The notes under the pieces: generated by a model
Database searches by the model: none
Told to the model about the DNA's origin: nothing
Seen by the model: only the letters and a program-made list of their open reading frames with translations
Shown: positions 35,209-44,535 of the stretch, piece after piece
Position numbering within the stretch: position 1 is the stretch's first letter
Layout of the letters: each line of letters starts with the position of its first letter
Source: Neobacillus piezotolerans
GTDB lineage: Bacteria > Bacillota > Bacilli > Bacillales > Cytobacillaceae
NCBI RefSeq assembly: GCF_003362805.1
Contig: NZ_QNQT01000004.1
Span: 211,593-275,592, forward strand
DNA: 64,000 nt
Direction: 5' to 3'
Position numbers and translations under genes: made by a program

Positions 35209-36369
35209 ATGCTAACGATACAGGAAACATTTAAGCCATTTATACATGATGTGTGGGAGAAGTCGGGTTTCAGCCGGCCGACGTCCATCCAGGAGGCGGC
35301 GATTCCGGCGATTCTTGATGGGCGCGACTTGATTGCGGAGTCGCCGACCGGGACGGGGAAAACGCTGGCGTATTTGTTGCCGGTTCTTGAGAAGGTCGAC
35401 AGCTCGAGCCAGGCGCTTCAGGCGGTCGTGCTTGCGTCGAGCCAGGAGCTGATTATGCAGGTGTACCAGGAATTCCAGAAATGGTCGGAGGGGAGCGGGA
35501 TTCGCGGGGCAACTTTCATTGGCGGGGCGAATGTGAAGCGCCAGCTCGAGAAGTTGAAGAAGAAGCCCCATATCGTTTTTGGGACGCCAGGCAGGATGAA
35601 TGAGCTTATCAAGCAGAAAAAACTGAAAATGCATGAGGTGAAAACGATCGTCCTGGATGAGGGGGACCAGCTGTTGGTCCGTGAACATTTCGGGCCGGTG
35701 CTTGATATTGTAAAGTCGGCTCTGAAGGATCGCCAGGTTGTCCTGTTTTCGGCGACGATGAAGCAGGAGACCGAGCAGCTTGCGAAGAATTTGACGGAAA
35801 ATCCCGAGGTTATCAGGATTACGAAGGATGAAGCGATAGAGCAGGGGACGGTGGAGCACATTTATTTTTCATGCGAGCCGCGCGAAAAGATGCTCCTGCT
35901 TGAAAAAATCGCCCGCCTGGATGGGATTAAGGTGCTGGCGTTCATTAACGATATTACGGAAATCCCGGTCATTACGGCGAAGCTTCAGTTCAAGGAACTG
36001 TCGGTGGGCCTTTTGCATAGCGAGATTGGGAAAATGGACAGGCAAAAGGCGGTAAAGGATTTCCGCGACGGAAAAATCAAAATACTTGTTGCCACAGATG
36101 TTGCGGCGCGCGGGCTTGATATCCAGGGTGTTACTCATGTCGTCCACGTTGATTTCCCGAAAGATATCGACCAGTATATCCATCGCTCCGGCCGGACAGG
36201 GAGGATGGGCGCGAACGGGACGGTCATTTCGCTCGTGACGGAGCGGGAGGAGCGCGAGCTGAAGGCATATGGCCGCAAGCTTGGCGTCGCTGTTGAGAAG
36301 CGCATTTTTTATAAAGGGAAAATTGCCGTTGAAAATGCCAGGGAGCTCGAACGGGCGAAAAAACGGTAG
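35209..36369 (+). CDS. DEAD-box RNA helicase, YfmL-like
   Basis: 386 residues: Q motif region (SGFSRPTSIQEAAIP), motif I SPTGTGKT, motif Ib TPGRM, motif II DEGD instead of DEAD, motif III SAT, and VATDVAARGLDIQGV plus HRSGRTGRMG in the second RecA domain. There is no long C-terminal RNA-binding extension, so it resembles the minimal YfmL, implicated in ribosome assembly and cold growth. Strong site AAAAGGAG. Confidence 0.85.
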   Translation: MLTIQETFKPFIHDVWEKSGFSRPTSIQEAAIPAILDGRDLIAESPTGTGKTLAYLLPVLEKVDSSSQALQAVVLASSQELIMQVYQEFQKWSEGSGIRGATFIGGANVKRQLEKLKKKPHIVFGTPGRMNELIKQKKLKMHEVKTIVLDEGDQLLVREHFGPVLDIVKSALKDRQVVLFSATMKQETEQLAKNLTENPEVIRITKDEAIEQGTVEHIYFSCEPREKMLLLEKIARLDGIKVLAFINDITEIPVITAKLQFKELSVGLLHSEIGKMDRQKAVKDFRDGKIKILVATDVAARGLDIQGVTHVVHVDFPKDIDQYIHRSGRTGRMGANGTVISLVTEREERELKAYGRKLGVAVEKRIFYKGKIAVENARELERAKKR

Positions 36370-36374
36370 GAAAC

Positions 36375-36406
36375 AGGGCGTCCACGCAGGTGGCGCCCTT
36401 TATAAT
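36375..36406 (+). terminator. Terminator after the DEAD-box gene
   Basis: Arms AGGGCG and CGCCCT with an inner CCAC/GTGG, followed by a short T-rich stretch. Confidence 0.6.
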
Positions 36407-36453
36407 TTCTCGGTCTGTGGATAATTAGTTCAGTAAAGTGCTCGTACAGGGAT

Positions 36454-36532
36454 GGCCAGCCAGTCTTTCGGTCACTAAAGGAGGATTTAGCGCCCGAACA
36501 GCAGAGGCCAGCCGTTGCTTAGGTCACTAAGG
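36454..36532. repeat. Imperfect direct repeat, 27-base units
   Basis: Two units starting GGCCAGCC and ending GGTCACTAAaG or GGTCACTAAgG at 36454-36480 and 36506-36532, 52 bases apart. They lie in the 430-base gene-free gap before the amidase. The rest of the gap (to 36802) shows only an AAAAACC...GGTTTTT inverted repeat near 36677-36722 and no ORF. Confidence 0.5.
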
Positions 36533-36802
36533 GTGTTTTACAAAAAAGGATTCATAAGCGCTTTTATCGAATGTATGTAAGCGGATGGAGTTTCCAGTCC
36601 AGTTCTGTTTTTAACCCGCTTTGTGTAAACCGCTACTCAAAAGGCTGACTGTTATATGAAACGCGATGTTTTATAAGAGTTAAAAAACCAATCGATCTTA
36701 AGATTTATTCTTATGGGTTTTTAAAGACCTGCCCGAGAATTTTTTCGAAAAAACCGGTCATTTAACAGGTAGCATTTAAAAAAAGCAGCAGGGGGAGTTT
36801 GT

Positions 36803-38287
36803 TTGCAAAATCCAAGATTGAAGGAACTGCATGATACGTGGCTTGAAGAAGCGACAATTGGCGATATGCAGGAAAAAATGATGGCTGGGGAACTGACGTC
36901 CAAGGAACTTGTATTGATGTATTTATACCGGATTTCCCAGAATGACCGGAAAGGGCCGGAATTGAAGTCGGTGATTGAAATCAATCCGGACGCCGTACAG
37001 ATTGCGGCCGCCCTCGATGCCGAGCGTGAAGTTTCGGGAGCGCGCGGGCCGCTTCATGGGATTCCGGTGCTTATTAAGGATAATATTGATACGGGGGACC
37101 GTATGCATACGAGCGCGGGTTCGAAGGCGCTGGCGGATTCGTATGCTCCCGCGGATTCGGAAGTGGCGCGCAGGCTCCGTGAAGCGGGGGCAGTCATTCT
37201 CGGGAAAACAAACATGACTGAGTGGGCCAATTTCATGGCAATCGGCATGAAGAGCGGCTATAGTTCAAGGGGCGGCCAGACGATTAACCCATATGGGCCA
37301 GGTACGTTTGACGTTGGCGGTTCAAGTGCGGGCTCGGGCGCGGCGATTGCGGCAAATTTCGCGGCGGTAGCTGTGGGAACGGAAACTTCCGGTTCAATCC
37401 TGAATCCTTCGGCGCAAAATTCGCTTGTCGGCATCAAGCCGACTGTTGGCCTGGTCAGCAGAAGGGGGATCATTCCGATTTCCCATACCCAGGATACGGC
37501 GGGCCCGATGGCTAGGACCGTTGCGGATGCGGCGTTATTACTGACCGTGCTTGCGGGCGAGGATAAAGAAGACCCGGCGACATTGGCGAGCAGGCTCGGC
37601 GGGGTGGACTTTACAATCCATTTGGAAAAAGGGCTTTCCGGTAAAAGGCTTGGGGTTGCTAGAGAACATTATTTTTCCAAAGCGGGGGAAAAGAGGGCGG
37701 CTGTCGTCGACAAGGCGATTGAAAAGCTTAAATCTCTTGGTGCTGAAGTGATTGATATAACGATTCCTTCCGCAAAAAAGCAATGGGATTGGGAGGTCCT
37801 CACCTACGAGTTCAAGGCAGGGGTGAACGCCTACCTGAAGGGGCTCGGGTCAAATGCGAAGGTGCGGACGCTTGCTGACGTGATAAGCTTCAATAAGGAA
37901 AATGAGGCGGAAATGCTCAAGTACGGCCAGGAAGTCTTGATCGGCTCGGAGGCTACAAGCGGGGGATTGTATGAGGAAGCCTATATCCGTTCACTCGAAT
38001 TCAATGAGTACCATGCGAAAGACAATGGCATCGATTATGTGCTGTATGAATATCAGCTTGATGCGATTGTTTTCCCACATGATGAGGGTGCGGATCTTTC
38101 GGCGCGCGCAGGCTATCCTTCGATTGTCGTGCCAGCGGGCTTTACGGATGGCGGCGAGCCTGTCGGGATCACATTTACCGGAACAGCCTGGAGCGAGCCG
38201 GAGCTGATTCAGCTCGCGTTTGCGTTTGAGCAGGAAACGCATGCCCGGAAAACGCCAGCCTTGTGGAAAAGCGAGGCTGCAGAGTGA
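36803..38287 (+). CDS. Amidase-signature (AS) family hydrolase
   Basis: A 494-residue Ser-Ser-Lys amidase: Lys92 in [16 protein letters not shown] (172-179) with the cis-Ser, and GTETSGSIL with nucleophile Ser at about 198. Larger than a substrate-specific GatA and without gatC or gatB neighbours, so not the tRNA amidotransferase. Substrate unknown. TTG start after AGGGGGAG. Confidence 0.88.
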   Translation: MQNPRLKELHDTWLEEATIGDMQEKMMAGELTSKELVLMYLYRISQNDRKGPELKSVIEINPDAVQIAAALDAEREVSGARGPLHGIPVLIKDNIDTGDRMHTSAGSKALADSYAPADSEVARRLREAGAVILGKTNMTEWANFMAIGMKSGYSSRGGQTINPYGPGTFDVGGSSAGSGAAIAANFAAVAVGTETSGSILNPSAQNSLVGIKPTVGLVSRRGIIPISHTQDTAGPMARTVADAALLLTVLAGEDKEDPATLASRLGGVDFTIHLEKGLSGKRLGVAREHYFSKAGEKRAAVVDKAIEKLKSLGAEVIDITIPSAKKQWDWEVLTYEFKAGVNAYLKGLGSNAKVRTLADVISFNKENEAEMLKYGQEVLIGSEATSGGLYEEAYIRSLEFNEYHAKDNGIDYVLYEYQLDAIVFPHDEGADLSARAGYPSIVVPAGFTDGGEPVGITFTGTAWSEPELIQLAFAFEQETHARKTPALWKSEAAE

Positions 38288-38399
38288 TTTTTTAAAAATG
38301 TCCTGGAGCTTCAAGCAGAAACTGCCACTTTTCCAAAGTGAATAAACCCGTTTCCAGTGCCCAAACTAAAGATATCCTGAAAAAGGAGACGTGGTTCGG

Positions 38400-38534
38400 A
38401 TGGGCAGAAAGAAGCTTGGAAACAGAAATGCGCAGATCAACAACAATAAAAGTGTGGGCAAGACAAGTTCGGAGCTTGTAAAGTTTACGACCGGCCAGGA
38501 CAGGCTGGTTCGGAATCGGCCGAATGATGATTGA
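38400..38534 (+). CDS. Small basic hypothetical protein (44 residues)
   Basis: MGRKKLGNRNAQINNNKSVG begins a 44-codon ORF that ends RNRPNDD. AAGGAG precedes it at somewhat long spacing (about 11 bases), and a good terminator follows 20 bases after the stop. Asn/Lys-rich composition recalls small spore proteins, but I do not recognise the family. Confidence 0.5.
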   Translation: MGRKKLGNRNAQINNNKSVGKTSSELVKFTTGQDRLVRNRPNDD

Positions 38535-38552
38535 TGCTCGATTGAACTTTGG

Positions 38553-38583
38553 AAGCCACTTCTATTCGGGAGTGGCTTTTTGT
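38553..38583 (+). terminator. Terminator after the 44-residue ORF
   Basis: Arms AAGCCACT and AGTGGCTT followed by TTTTGTGTG. Confidence 0.75.
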
Positions 38584-38714
38584 GTGTTTCTGTTTTTTTG
38601 CAACTTAACCGGCAACAAGATTATAAGTGAATAATTTACCCCGTTCTTTTTGTAAAAGAGGATTCGTTCAGGCTGTAGAATTTGATGAGCATTCCATAAA
38701 TTAAGGGTGCCTAA

Positions 38715-38754
38715 CAAAAATGAGGCAAAGGGTCCGTCCCTTGCCTCATTTTTT
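38715..38754 (-). terminator. Terminator of the yhfW-like gene
   Basis: A perfect stem of at least 13 bp (AAAAATGAGGCAA with TTGCCTCATTTTT), overlapping the stop codon on the minus strand. Confidence 0.85.
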
Positions 38755-40277
38755 CAGCCTTCCAGCTTTTTAAGATTTTCGATTGCCGGGCCTTCCACAA
38801 CTTCGCCGTCGTAAGCGAAACGCGAGCCGTGGCATGGGCAGTCCCATGTCTTTTCGGCACTGTTCCACTCGCATTCGCAGCCAAGATGTGTGCATGTCGT
38901 ATCAACCAGATACAACTTGCCGGTTTCGTCCTTGTAGCCGCCGGCGCGGTTGCCATCGACCAGAACAACGCCGCCTTCGCCAACCGCAAGATCGCCGGGG
39001 AACTTGGGAATATACTCCAATTTCCCTTTTACAAGATGGCCGGCTACAGACGCATTGAAGCTGACCGCTTTTTTTAACGCCGGGTCGAGTTCGAATCGGG
39101 ATGGGTGATAAAGCTTTTTGTACGGGCTTTCAAGATTGAGGACATAATCCGCCAATATGTGGCCGGCGAGTGTGCTTGTTGTCATGCCCCACTTTTTATA
39201 GCCCGTCGCAACAAGGATTGTTTCCTCATCGTCCTTCAACGGCCCAATGTATGGAAGCTTGTCGAGCGTATCCAAATCCTGTGCAGACCAGCGGTACATA
39301 TAGTGCCCGTTTCCAAACACATCCTCCGAGAATTTAGCGAGCGCCAGATAATGCTTCTCTGTATTCTCACTTTTCCCGGTCCGGTGGTTTTCCCCGCCGA
39401 TAATTAGCAGGTTATCCCCATCATGAGGCGTATAGCGGATTGAGCGCGTAGGAGAATCGGCGCTTATGTACATGCCGCCGGGATACTCTTTGTCCGATTT
39501 TACGCCGATTGCATACGAGCGGGACGCGTACATCCTTGCGAAGTAAAGCCCTCTTTTATCAAAAAATGGCCAGTGCGAGGCGATGATCGCATGCCCACAC
39601 GATATTTTCTTGTCTTCCTTCGTATGCACCACGGTTCCGCCTTCAAGGGTGATGTCCTTCGCGGTGGTATTTTCAAACACCTGGCACCCTGCATCTACGG
39701 CTTTTTTCAAAAGAGCCCTTAAATACTTAAGGGGGTGGAACTGTCCCTGATCTTTCATTGCGAGCGCATTCTTGACTTCGATGTTAAACGGTATACTTGT
39801 GCGCAATTCGTGCGGAATGCCAAGCTTTTTATAAGCTTCGGCTTCGGTCTCGATTTTCGATTTGTATTCATCGGTTACCGAGTAAATGATGGCATCCTGT
39901 TCGCTGAAGTCGCAATCGATGTTTTCCTCGTTAATGACCCTTCTGATAAAACCGAGCGCATCGGAATGGGATTCATAGTAAAGCTTCGCGTTTTCCTCGC
40001 CAAAATGGCTGATCAGTTCATCATACAAAAGGCCGTGCTGCGCGGTGATTTTCGCGGTCGTATGCCCGGTCGTGCCGTTCAGAACGCTGCCGGCCTCGAT
40101 TATCGCCACCTTTTTACCTTGTTTTGAAAGCAGGTAGGCAGCCGTGATTCCCGTCATTCCGGCCCCGACGATCGCAACATCGACTTCCAGATCCCCTTCA
40201 AGCCTGCCGAACTTCGGCAGGTCAATTTCCCGCCAATACGTTCTCGGATACTTTGGCATTCTACTTTGCCCGTCCAT
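38754..40277 (-). CDS. yhfW: FAD oxidoreductase fused to a Rieske domain (YhfW-like)
   Basis: 507 residues: N-terminal DAO-type FAD domain (VDVAIVGAGMTGITAAYLLS), then a C-terminal Rieske domain with CTHLGCECEW and CPCHGSRF. B. subtilis YhfW has this architecture; its substrate is unknown. ATG 40277 sits six bases after AAGGAGG, so the longer in-frame start is rejected. Confidence 0.88.
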   Translation of the reverse strand: MDGQSRMPKYPRTYWREIDLPKFGRLEGDLEVDVAIVGAGMTGITAAYLLSKQGKKVAIIEAGSVLNGTTGHTTAKITAQHGLLYDELISHFGEENAKLYYESHSDALGFIRRVINEENIDCDFSEQDAIIYSVTDEYKSKIETEAEAYKKLGIPHELRTSIPFNIEVKNALAMKDQGQFHPLKYLRALLKKAVDAGCQVFENTTAKDITLEGGTVVHTKEDKKISCGHAIIASHWPFFDKRGLYFARMYASRSYAIGVKSDKEYPGGMYISADSPTRSIRYTPHDGDNLLIIGGENHRTGKSENTEKHYLALAKFSEDVFGNGHYMYRWSAQDLDTLDKLPYIGPLKDDEETILVATGYKKWGMTTSTLAGHILADYVLNLESPYKKLYHPSRFELDPALKKAVSFNASVAGHLVKGKLEYIPKFPGDLAVGEGGVVLVDGNRAGGYKDETGKLYLVDTTCTHLGCECEWNSAEKTWDCPCHGSRFAYDGEVVEGPAIENLKKLEG

Positions 40278-40421
40278 ATTATTCCTCCTTGTACCGGATA
40301 ACTGCGCTTTTGCAATCTGCAATTCACTTTATTGTTCCCTTTCCGGGGAAAATAAACCAAATTGGCTGCCGAGTTTTCTCTATATGATATCTTTTGACAA
40401 TTTAAAGAATTTAGAATTGCG

Positions 40422-40450
40422 TTGACTCACTATCCTCCGGCTGATATACT
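40422..40450 (+). promoter_or_regulatory. Sigma-A promoter of the PLP sulfur-enzyme gene
   Basis: TTGACT (40422-40427), a 17-base spacer and TATACT (40445-40450), with a short leader to the start at 40501. Too short for an S-box riboswitch. Confidence 0.75.
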
Positions 40451-40500
40451 CACCCTCATACTCTGAATAAAAGGATATCTTATAGAAGAAGGTGGCTTAA

Positions 40501-41649
40501 ATGGCAAAGGAATTCGAAACAAAAGTGTTGCATGGGGACAAAAAAGGCAACAGGGAGATTGCAAGCAAGGCCACGCCAATTTACCAGACCTCGGCGTTTA
40601 CATTCAAGGATTTGGACGAGCTTGAAGGTTTTTATGAAGGCAATGGGCGCTATCTGTATTCAAGGGTCGGAAACCCGAATACGGATGAGCTTGGAGACGC
40701 GGTTGCCAGGCTTGAGGGCGCGCCTGCCGGATTGTCGGCTTCATCGGGATTGTCGGCTATCCTTGCCGGAGTGCTTGCGGTGGTTAAAAGCGGCGAACAT
40801 ATCATCGCGGCAGACGATGTGTACGGCGGCACCTACCATATGCTGAAGGAAGAACTGAAAGACTTTGGCATTGAGACTACGTTTGTTTCATTTACGGACC
40901 TTTCCAACGTTGAGAAGGAAGTGCGAGAAAACACCCGGTTGATTTATACGGAATCGATTACGAATCCACTTCTTCGCGTCGAGGACCTCGAGGCCGTTAT
41001 TTCTTTTGCAAAAAAGAAAGGCCTGCTCACGCTCGTGGATAATACGTTTGCGACGCCGCTGCATGTCCGCCCTTATGAGTTTGGCGCCGACCTTGTTGCC
41101 CACAGCGCGACGAAGTATATCGGCGGCCACAGTGATGTTACCTCAGGGGTTGTTGTGGGAAGGGAAGACCTAATTGCAAAGGTTGCGGGGAAAATCGTCA
41201 ATCTTGGAGCCAACTTGAGCCCGTTTGAAGCGTGGCTGACTTCCCGGGGGTTAAAAACGCTTGCCTTGCGAATGAAAGCCCAATCTTCCAATGCGAGAAT
41301 GCTAGCTCTGGCGCTAAAAGATAACGCCGATGTTAAAAGAGTGTATTATCCATTCGAGAATGGCAAAGAAGGCTATGGCGCGATTGTAACAGCCGAGCTT
41401 TCGGATAAGGTGGATATGAATGCATTTTTCCGGGCGCTATCCTGGATTAAAATCGTACCGACACTGGCTGGAGTAGAAACAACGGTTTCCCACCCTGAAG
41501 TGACTTCACATCGGGCGCTGTCTACTGAAGCCCGTGCCGCGCTCGGTATCAACCGCCAGGTCGTCCGCATTTCGGCCGGAATCGAGCATGCGAATGACAT
41601 CATCCGCCAGTTTGAATCAGCAATCAAAGAGTCCGTTAAAAGGAAATAA
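40501..41649 (+). CDS. Cys/Met-metabolism PLP enzyme (cystathionine gamma-synthase/lyase family)
   Basis: 382 residues: substrate and PLP contacts TPIYQTSAFTF and YSRVGNPN, and HSATKYIGGHSD with the PLP Lys at about 205. Family members are MetI, MccB or methionine gamma-lyase-like, interconverting homocysteine, cystathionine and cysteine. The exact reaction cannot be read. It has its own promoter and terminator and no met neighbours. Confidence 0.88.
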   Translation: MAKEFETKVLHGDKKGNREIASKATPIYQTSAFTFKDLDELEGFYEGNGRYLYSRVGNPNTDELGDAVARLEGAPAGLSASSGLSAILAGVLAVVKSGEHIIAADDVYGGTYHMLKEELKDFGIETTFVSFTDLSNVEKEVRENTRLIYTESITNPLLRVEDLEAVISFAKKKGLLTLVDNTFATPLHVRPYEFGADLVAHSATKYIGGHSDVTSGVVVGREDLIAKVAGKIVNLGANLSPFEAWLTSRGLKTLALRMKAQSSNARMLALALKDNADVKRVYYPFENGKEGYGAIVTAELSDKVDMNAFFRALSWIKIVPTLAGVETTVSHPEVTSHRALSTEARAALGINRQVVRISAGIEHANDIIRQFESAIKESVKRK

Positions 41650-41661
41650 AATGTAAGGGCC

Positions 41662-41693
41662 ACGCACCAGCCCAAAAGGCCGGTGCGTTTTTT
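41662..41693 (+). terminator. Terminator after the PLP enzyme gene
   Basis: ACGCACC (41662-41668) and GGTGCGT (41682-41688), then TTTTTT. Confidence 0.75.
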
Positions 41694-41807
41694 ATTGTCA
41701 CGAAAGACCTATAGGGTTCCTGATACGCAAAAACTGCCATGTTTCAGAATCACCTCCGGGTTGGTAAATAAGTAATGGGAAGCTAGAAATTTTAAGGAGG
41801 CCAGCCA

Positions 41808-42542
41808 ATGGCTCATAATCCAAAAGAGATAAAAAGGCAAAGAGAGAGATCCGAACGCTTTGAGGTGGCGTTCAACCAGATCCATACTGAATTAAAAAAA
41901 CTCGAGAAAAATGCCGATACGGACCATTTCATCGAGCTGCTCCATAAAGTGAAGAATAGGCATGCGCCCATCCGCCGTTATTTTGACGATTTAAAAAGCT
42001 ATGCAAGGCTCCGCAACGCGCTTGTTCATGAAAAGAGCCGGAAAAATTTCTATATCGCCGAACCCCATCCCGAGGTCGTTGAACAAATAGAAGCAATCGC
42101 TGAATTCCTGCGGGTCCCACCGTCAATCCTGACGGTCGCTTCAAAGCCGGTCAAAACCTTCCAAGCGGATGAAGATGTCAGGGATGCGCTTTTAGAGATG
42201 GAAAAACATGAATTTACCCAGTACCCGGTTTATCGGGGAGAGAACTTTAAATTCCTGATGACTGAAAGCGGGCTAAGGAGCTATTTCGCGAGCAGGCTGA
42301 AAGGCTCCGAAATCGACCTCGCCGGGCAAAAGCTGAGCGATGTCCAAAAGCATGAAAAGACTAATACGGTTAAGATTGTATCCAAGGATATGAACATCTT
42401 CGAACTCCAGGATTTGTACGACTCGCGTCCAGAGCATGAAAACAAGCTGGAGGCCGTCATTATTACGGAAAATGGCTCCCAAAAGGAAATGCCAATCGGA
42501 ATCGTTTCCTCGTGGGATTTGATAAAAATGGATACGGACTAA
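41808..42542 (+). CDS. HEPN-like domain fused to a CBS pair
   Basis: 244 residues. The N-terminal helical half (about 1-95) contains ARLRNALVHEK, fitting the HEPN R-x4-H motif (R69, H74). The rest is two CBS motifs (VKTFQADEDVRDALLEMEKHEFTQYPV... and VKIVSKDMNIFELQDLYD, ending GIVSSWDLIK). CBS pairs sense adenosyl ligands; HEPN domains are often RNases. A ligand-gated RNase is an inference. ATG follows AAGGAGG. Confidence 0.75.
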   Translation: MAHNPKEIKRQRERSERFEVAFNQIHTELKKLEKNADTDHFIELLHKVKNRHAPIRRYFDDLKSYARLRNALVHEKSRKNFYIAEPHPEVVEQIEAIAEFLRVPPSILTVASKPVKTFQADEDVRDALLEMEKHEFTQYPVYRGENFKFLMTESGLRSYFASRLKGSEIDLAGQKLSDVQKHEKTNTVKIVSKDMNIFELQDLYDSRPEHENKLEAVIITENGSQKEMPIGIVSSWDLIKMDTD

Positions 42543-42636
42543 ATGGCATACTTCAGGATGCTGCCCATTCCTTTTTGAGCAGGTAAATGACTGCCAAGTT
42601 AATCTTAAAAACATCACGGCCGAACCATCATTAGCT

Positions 42637-42758
42637 GTGAAACAACACCTGTGAAACAAGAAAATTCGGGTGGTGCCAGGCACTGTTCGCATTTTTCTCC
42701 CGTGAAACACCCTGTGAAACAAGATTTTTCGGGGAGTGACAGGCACTGTTCGCATTTT
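42637..42758. repeat. Two tandem copies of a GTGCCAGGCACTGTTCGC-type repeat
   Basis: Two units with 65-base periodicity (starts 42637 and 42702). Each contains GTGAAAC twice, TTCGGG, and G(C/A)CAGGCACTGTTCGCATTTT. Related repeats with a palindromic GTGCC...GGCAC core are, as I recall, common in Bacillus intergenic regions. Confidence 0.65.
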
Positions 42759-42763
42759 CATAT

Positions 42764-42794
42764 AAAAAACTCGCCACGGTTGGCGAGTTTTTTT
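42764..42794. terminator. Bidirectional terminator
   Basis: AAAACTCGCCA and TGGCGAGTTTT around CGGT, with A- and T-runs on either side. It ends the minus-strand DUF1360 gene. Confidence 0.85.
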
Positions 42795-42799
42795 ACGTG

Positions 42800-43216
42800 T
42801 TAGCCTTTCGGATGTTCCTTTGGCGGGCCGACATCAGGGGTTTTGCTTTCATGCTCCTTTGCCGAATAGTAGGCGACCTTTTTGATGTTGACACCAACAA
42901 ATGTTTCAATGACGGACTGCCCTCCGGCAATAGCGAGGATCAGGCCGAGGACAAGGAATGCTTTTGGAAAGAGCAGATAGCCTCCCCCAAGGAAAATCGC
43001 GCTCCAAATGCCCGCGCACCAATAACAGTTAAGCAGGTAGCCAAACATGTTTTTCGGGACGTCTTTAACCTCGCTCCCATGCGAAGTCTTGATCTTTTTC
43101 TTTTTCATGAATGGCTTGCGGATAAATTCTGTGATTTTATCAAAAACAATCAAGTGGGTCAGGCGGTAGCTCGCCAGAATGAGGACAATCAGTTCCAGCC
43201 ACGTTAGGTTTTCCAT
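42800..43216 (-). CDS. DUF1360 protein (YjcA-like sporulation protein)
   Basis: 138 residues, two to three helices, with SYRLTHLIVFDKITEFIRKPF and LLNCYWCAGIWSAIFLGGGYLL typical of DUF1360. B. subtilis YjcA is a sporulation-associated member. ATG 43216 follows AGGAGG; the upstream extension is not family-like. Confidence 0.8.
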   Translation of the reverse strand: MENLTWLELIVLILASYRLTHLIVFDKITEFIRKPFMKKKKIKTSHGSEVKDVPKNMFGYLLNCYWCAGIWSAIFLGGGYLLFPKAFLVLGLILAIAGGQSVIETFVGVNIKKVAYYSAKEHESKTPDVGPPKEHPKG

Positions 43217-43373
43217 GTTGCGCCTCCTGTAAAAACTTTCGATAGTAGTCTTCCCAAATACGAATGAGGGTACAGTACCTGTTTTCCCGCCCGTCCAAAG
43301 AATAAGCCCTATGACCCTCTTTCTCGGTATATTTTTGTGAAAAAAACACAATCTATCCCGAGGAGGCGATAAG

Positions 43374-43985
43374 ATGAAAAAAGCTTTATTGATTTTACTT
43401 GTGTTAGTCATGGCCATTGTTGCAGTACCGGGGATTTCAAGCGCACAGACAACCCATACAGTTGTCCGCGGGGATACACTTTGGAAAATTTCCGTTCGAT
43501 ATCATGTGGGGCTGTATGAATTGATTAGGGCAAACCCGCAATTTAAAAATCCGAACCTTATTTATCCCGGCCAAAAGGTAACCATTCCGACAATTGGCGC
43601 GAAGTCGGTTGAACAGCAGGTTATCACCCTGACAAATCAAGAGCGCGCCAAACATGGGCTTAAGGCGCTTGCGCATGATTGGGAGCTCTCCAGGGTGGCG
43701 AGATATAAGTCAGTCGATATGAGGGACAAGGGCTATTTTTCCCATACGAGCCCTACGTACGGTTCACCGTTCACAATGATGAAGAATTTCGGCATTGCCT
43801 ACAGGTCTGCCGGTGAGAATATCGCGGCTGGGCAAACAACCGCGGCGGAAGTAGTCCGGGCATGGATGAATTCACAGGGCCACAGGGAGAATATCCTGAA
43901 CCGGGGCTATACGCATATCGGCGTTGGCTATGCGGCAGGCGGTTCCCAGCGCCATTACTGGACACAGATGTTCATTTCGAAATAA
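43374..43985 (+). CDS. Secreted LysM-CAP domain protein (YkwD/SafA-like)
   Basis: 203 residues: signal peptide (about 1-25), one LysM domain (HTVVRGDTLWKISVRYHVGL..., about 28-72) that binds peptidoglycan, and a CAP/SCP domain (TNQERAKHGLKALAHDWELS, FSHTSPTYGSPFTMM, GHRENILNRGYTHIGVGY). Such proteins occur in the wall and spore coat. Start follows GAGGAGG. Terminator follows. Confidence 0.9.
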   Translation: MKKALLILLVLVMAIVAVPGISSAQTTHTVVRGDTLWKISVRYHVGLYELIRANPQFKNPNLIYPGQKVTIPTIGAKSVEQQVITLTNQERAKHGLKALAHDWELSRVARYKSVDMRDKGYFSHTSPTYGSPFTMMKNFGIAYRSAGENIAAGQTTAAEVVRAWMNSQGHRENILNRGYTHIGVGYAAGGSQRHYWTQMFISK

Positions 43986-43996
43986 GATTAATTCCG

Positions 43997-44031
43997 GCAT
44001 CCGCTTTCCAAAGCGGGTGCTTTTCTTTTTT
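43997..44031 (+). terminator. Terminator after the LysM-CAP gene
   Basis: GCATCCGCTT (43997-44006) and AAGCGGGTGC (44011-44020, one G-T pair), then TTTTCTTTTTTT. Confidence 0.8.
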
Positions 44032-44111
44032 TAAAAAAAGCCAGTCATACCGCTGGTCCGAGCGTGTCCTCCGCCTCAAGTCCTAGATGAAAATCTGGCT
44101 AGAGCACGTTA

Positions 44112-44140
44112 TTGAAAATTCTGCTTGAAGGTAAGATAGA
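44112..44140 (+). promoter_or_regulatory. Candidate promoter of the lia operon
   Basis: TTGAAA (44112-44117), 17 bases, GATAGA (44135-44140). The GTCCGAGCG...TCCTCCGCCTC stretch at 44060-44090 is where a LiaR site would lie, but I cannot confirm a consensus. Confidence 0.4.
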
Positions 44141-44163
44141 GACATGAAAGGAGAGGAAATGAA

Positions 44164-44514
44164 ATGAAGAAATTTGGTTTACTCGTGGCGGGAGGAATCG
44201 CGGCCATCGTCTTGTTATCGACAATCGGTCCGATCGCCGGAATGGTCATCAGCCTGGCAATTCTGTACTTTGTGATTAAGCAGTTCCTGAAGACAAAATC
44301 GACGGCGGCGAGGATTGGCCTTGGCATCCTTGGTTTGATCGTTCTGTCGGCGGCGGCAAGCAATGCGCCTGCCCTGTTCGGAATCGCGGCGGCGTATGTG
44401 CTGTACCTCGTGTACAAAAACTGGAATGAAGCAAAGTATTCCGAACCCGTTACAGAATCGGACCCATTCGTCAACTTTGAAAAGCAGTGGAACGACCTGC
44501 ATAAAAACTACTAA
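44164..44514 (+). CDS. Small membrane protein in the LiaI position
   Basis: 116 residues with three to four hydrophobic segments and a soluble C-terminus (FEKQWNDLHKNY). In B. subtilis the small membrane protein LiaI precedes LiaH and anchors it. This protein is in the same place, 21 bases before a PspA-family gene, but I cannot show homology to LiaI; it resembles the lmo0954-type membrane proteins. Confidence 0.7.
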   Translation: MKKFGLLVAGGIAAIVLLSTIGPIAGMVISLAILYFVIKQFLKTKSTAARIGLGILGLIVLSAAASNAPALFGIAAAYVLYLVYKNWNEAKYSEPVTESDPFVNFEKQWNDLHKNY

Positions 44515-44535
44515 TCGTAAGGGAGAGAAAAGAAA

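Noticed and set aside
36803..38287. Amidase considered as GatA of the tRNA amidotransferase
   Set aside because: No gatC or gatB neighbours and the sequence lacks GatA-specific context; only the general amidase signature is shared.
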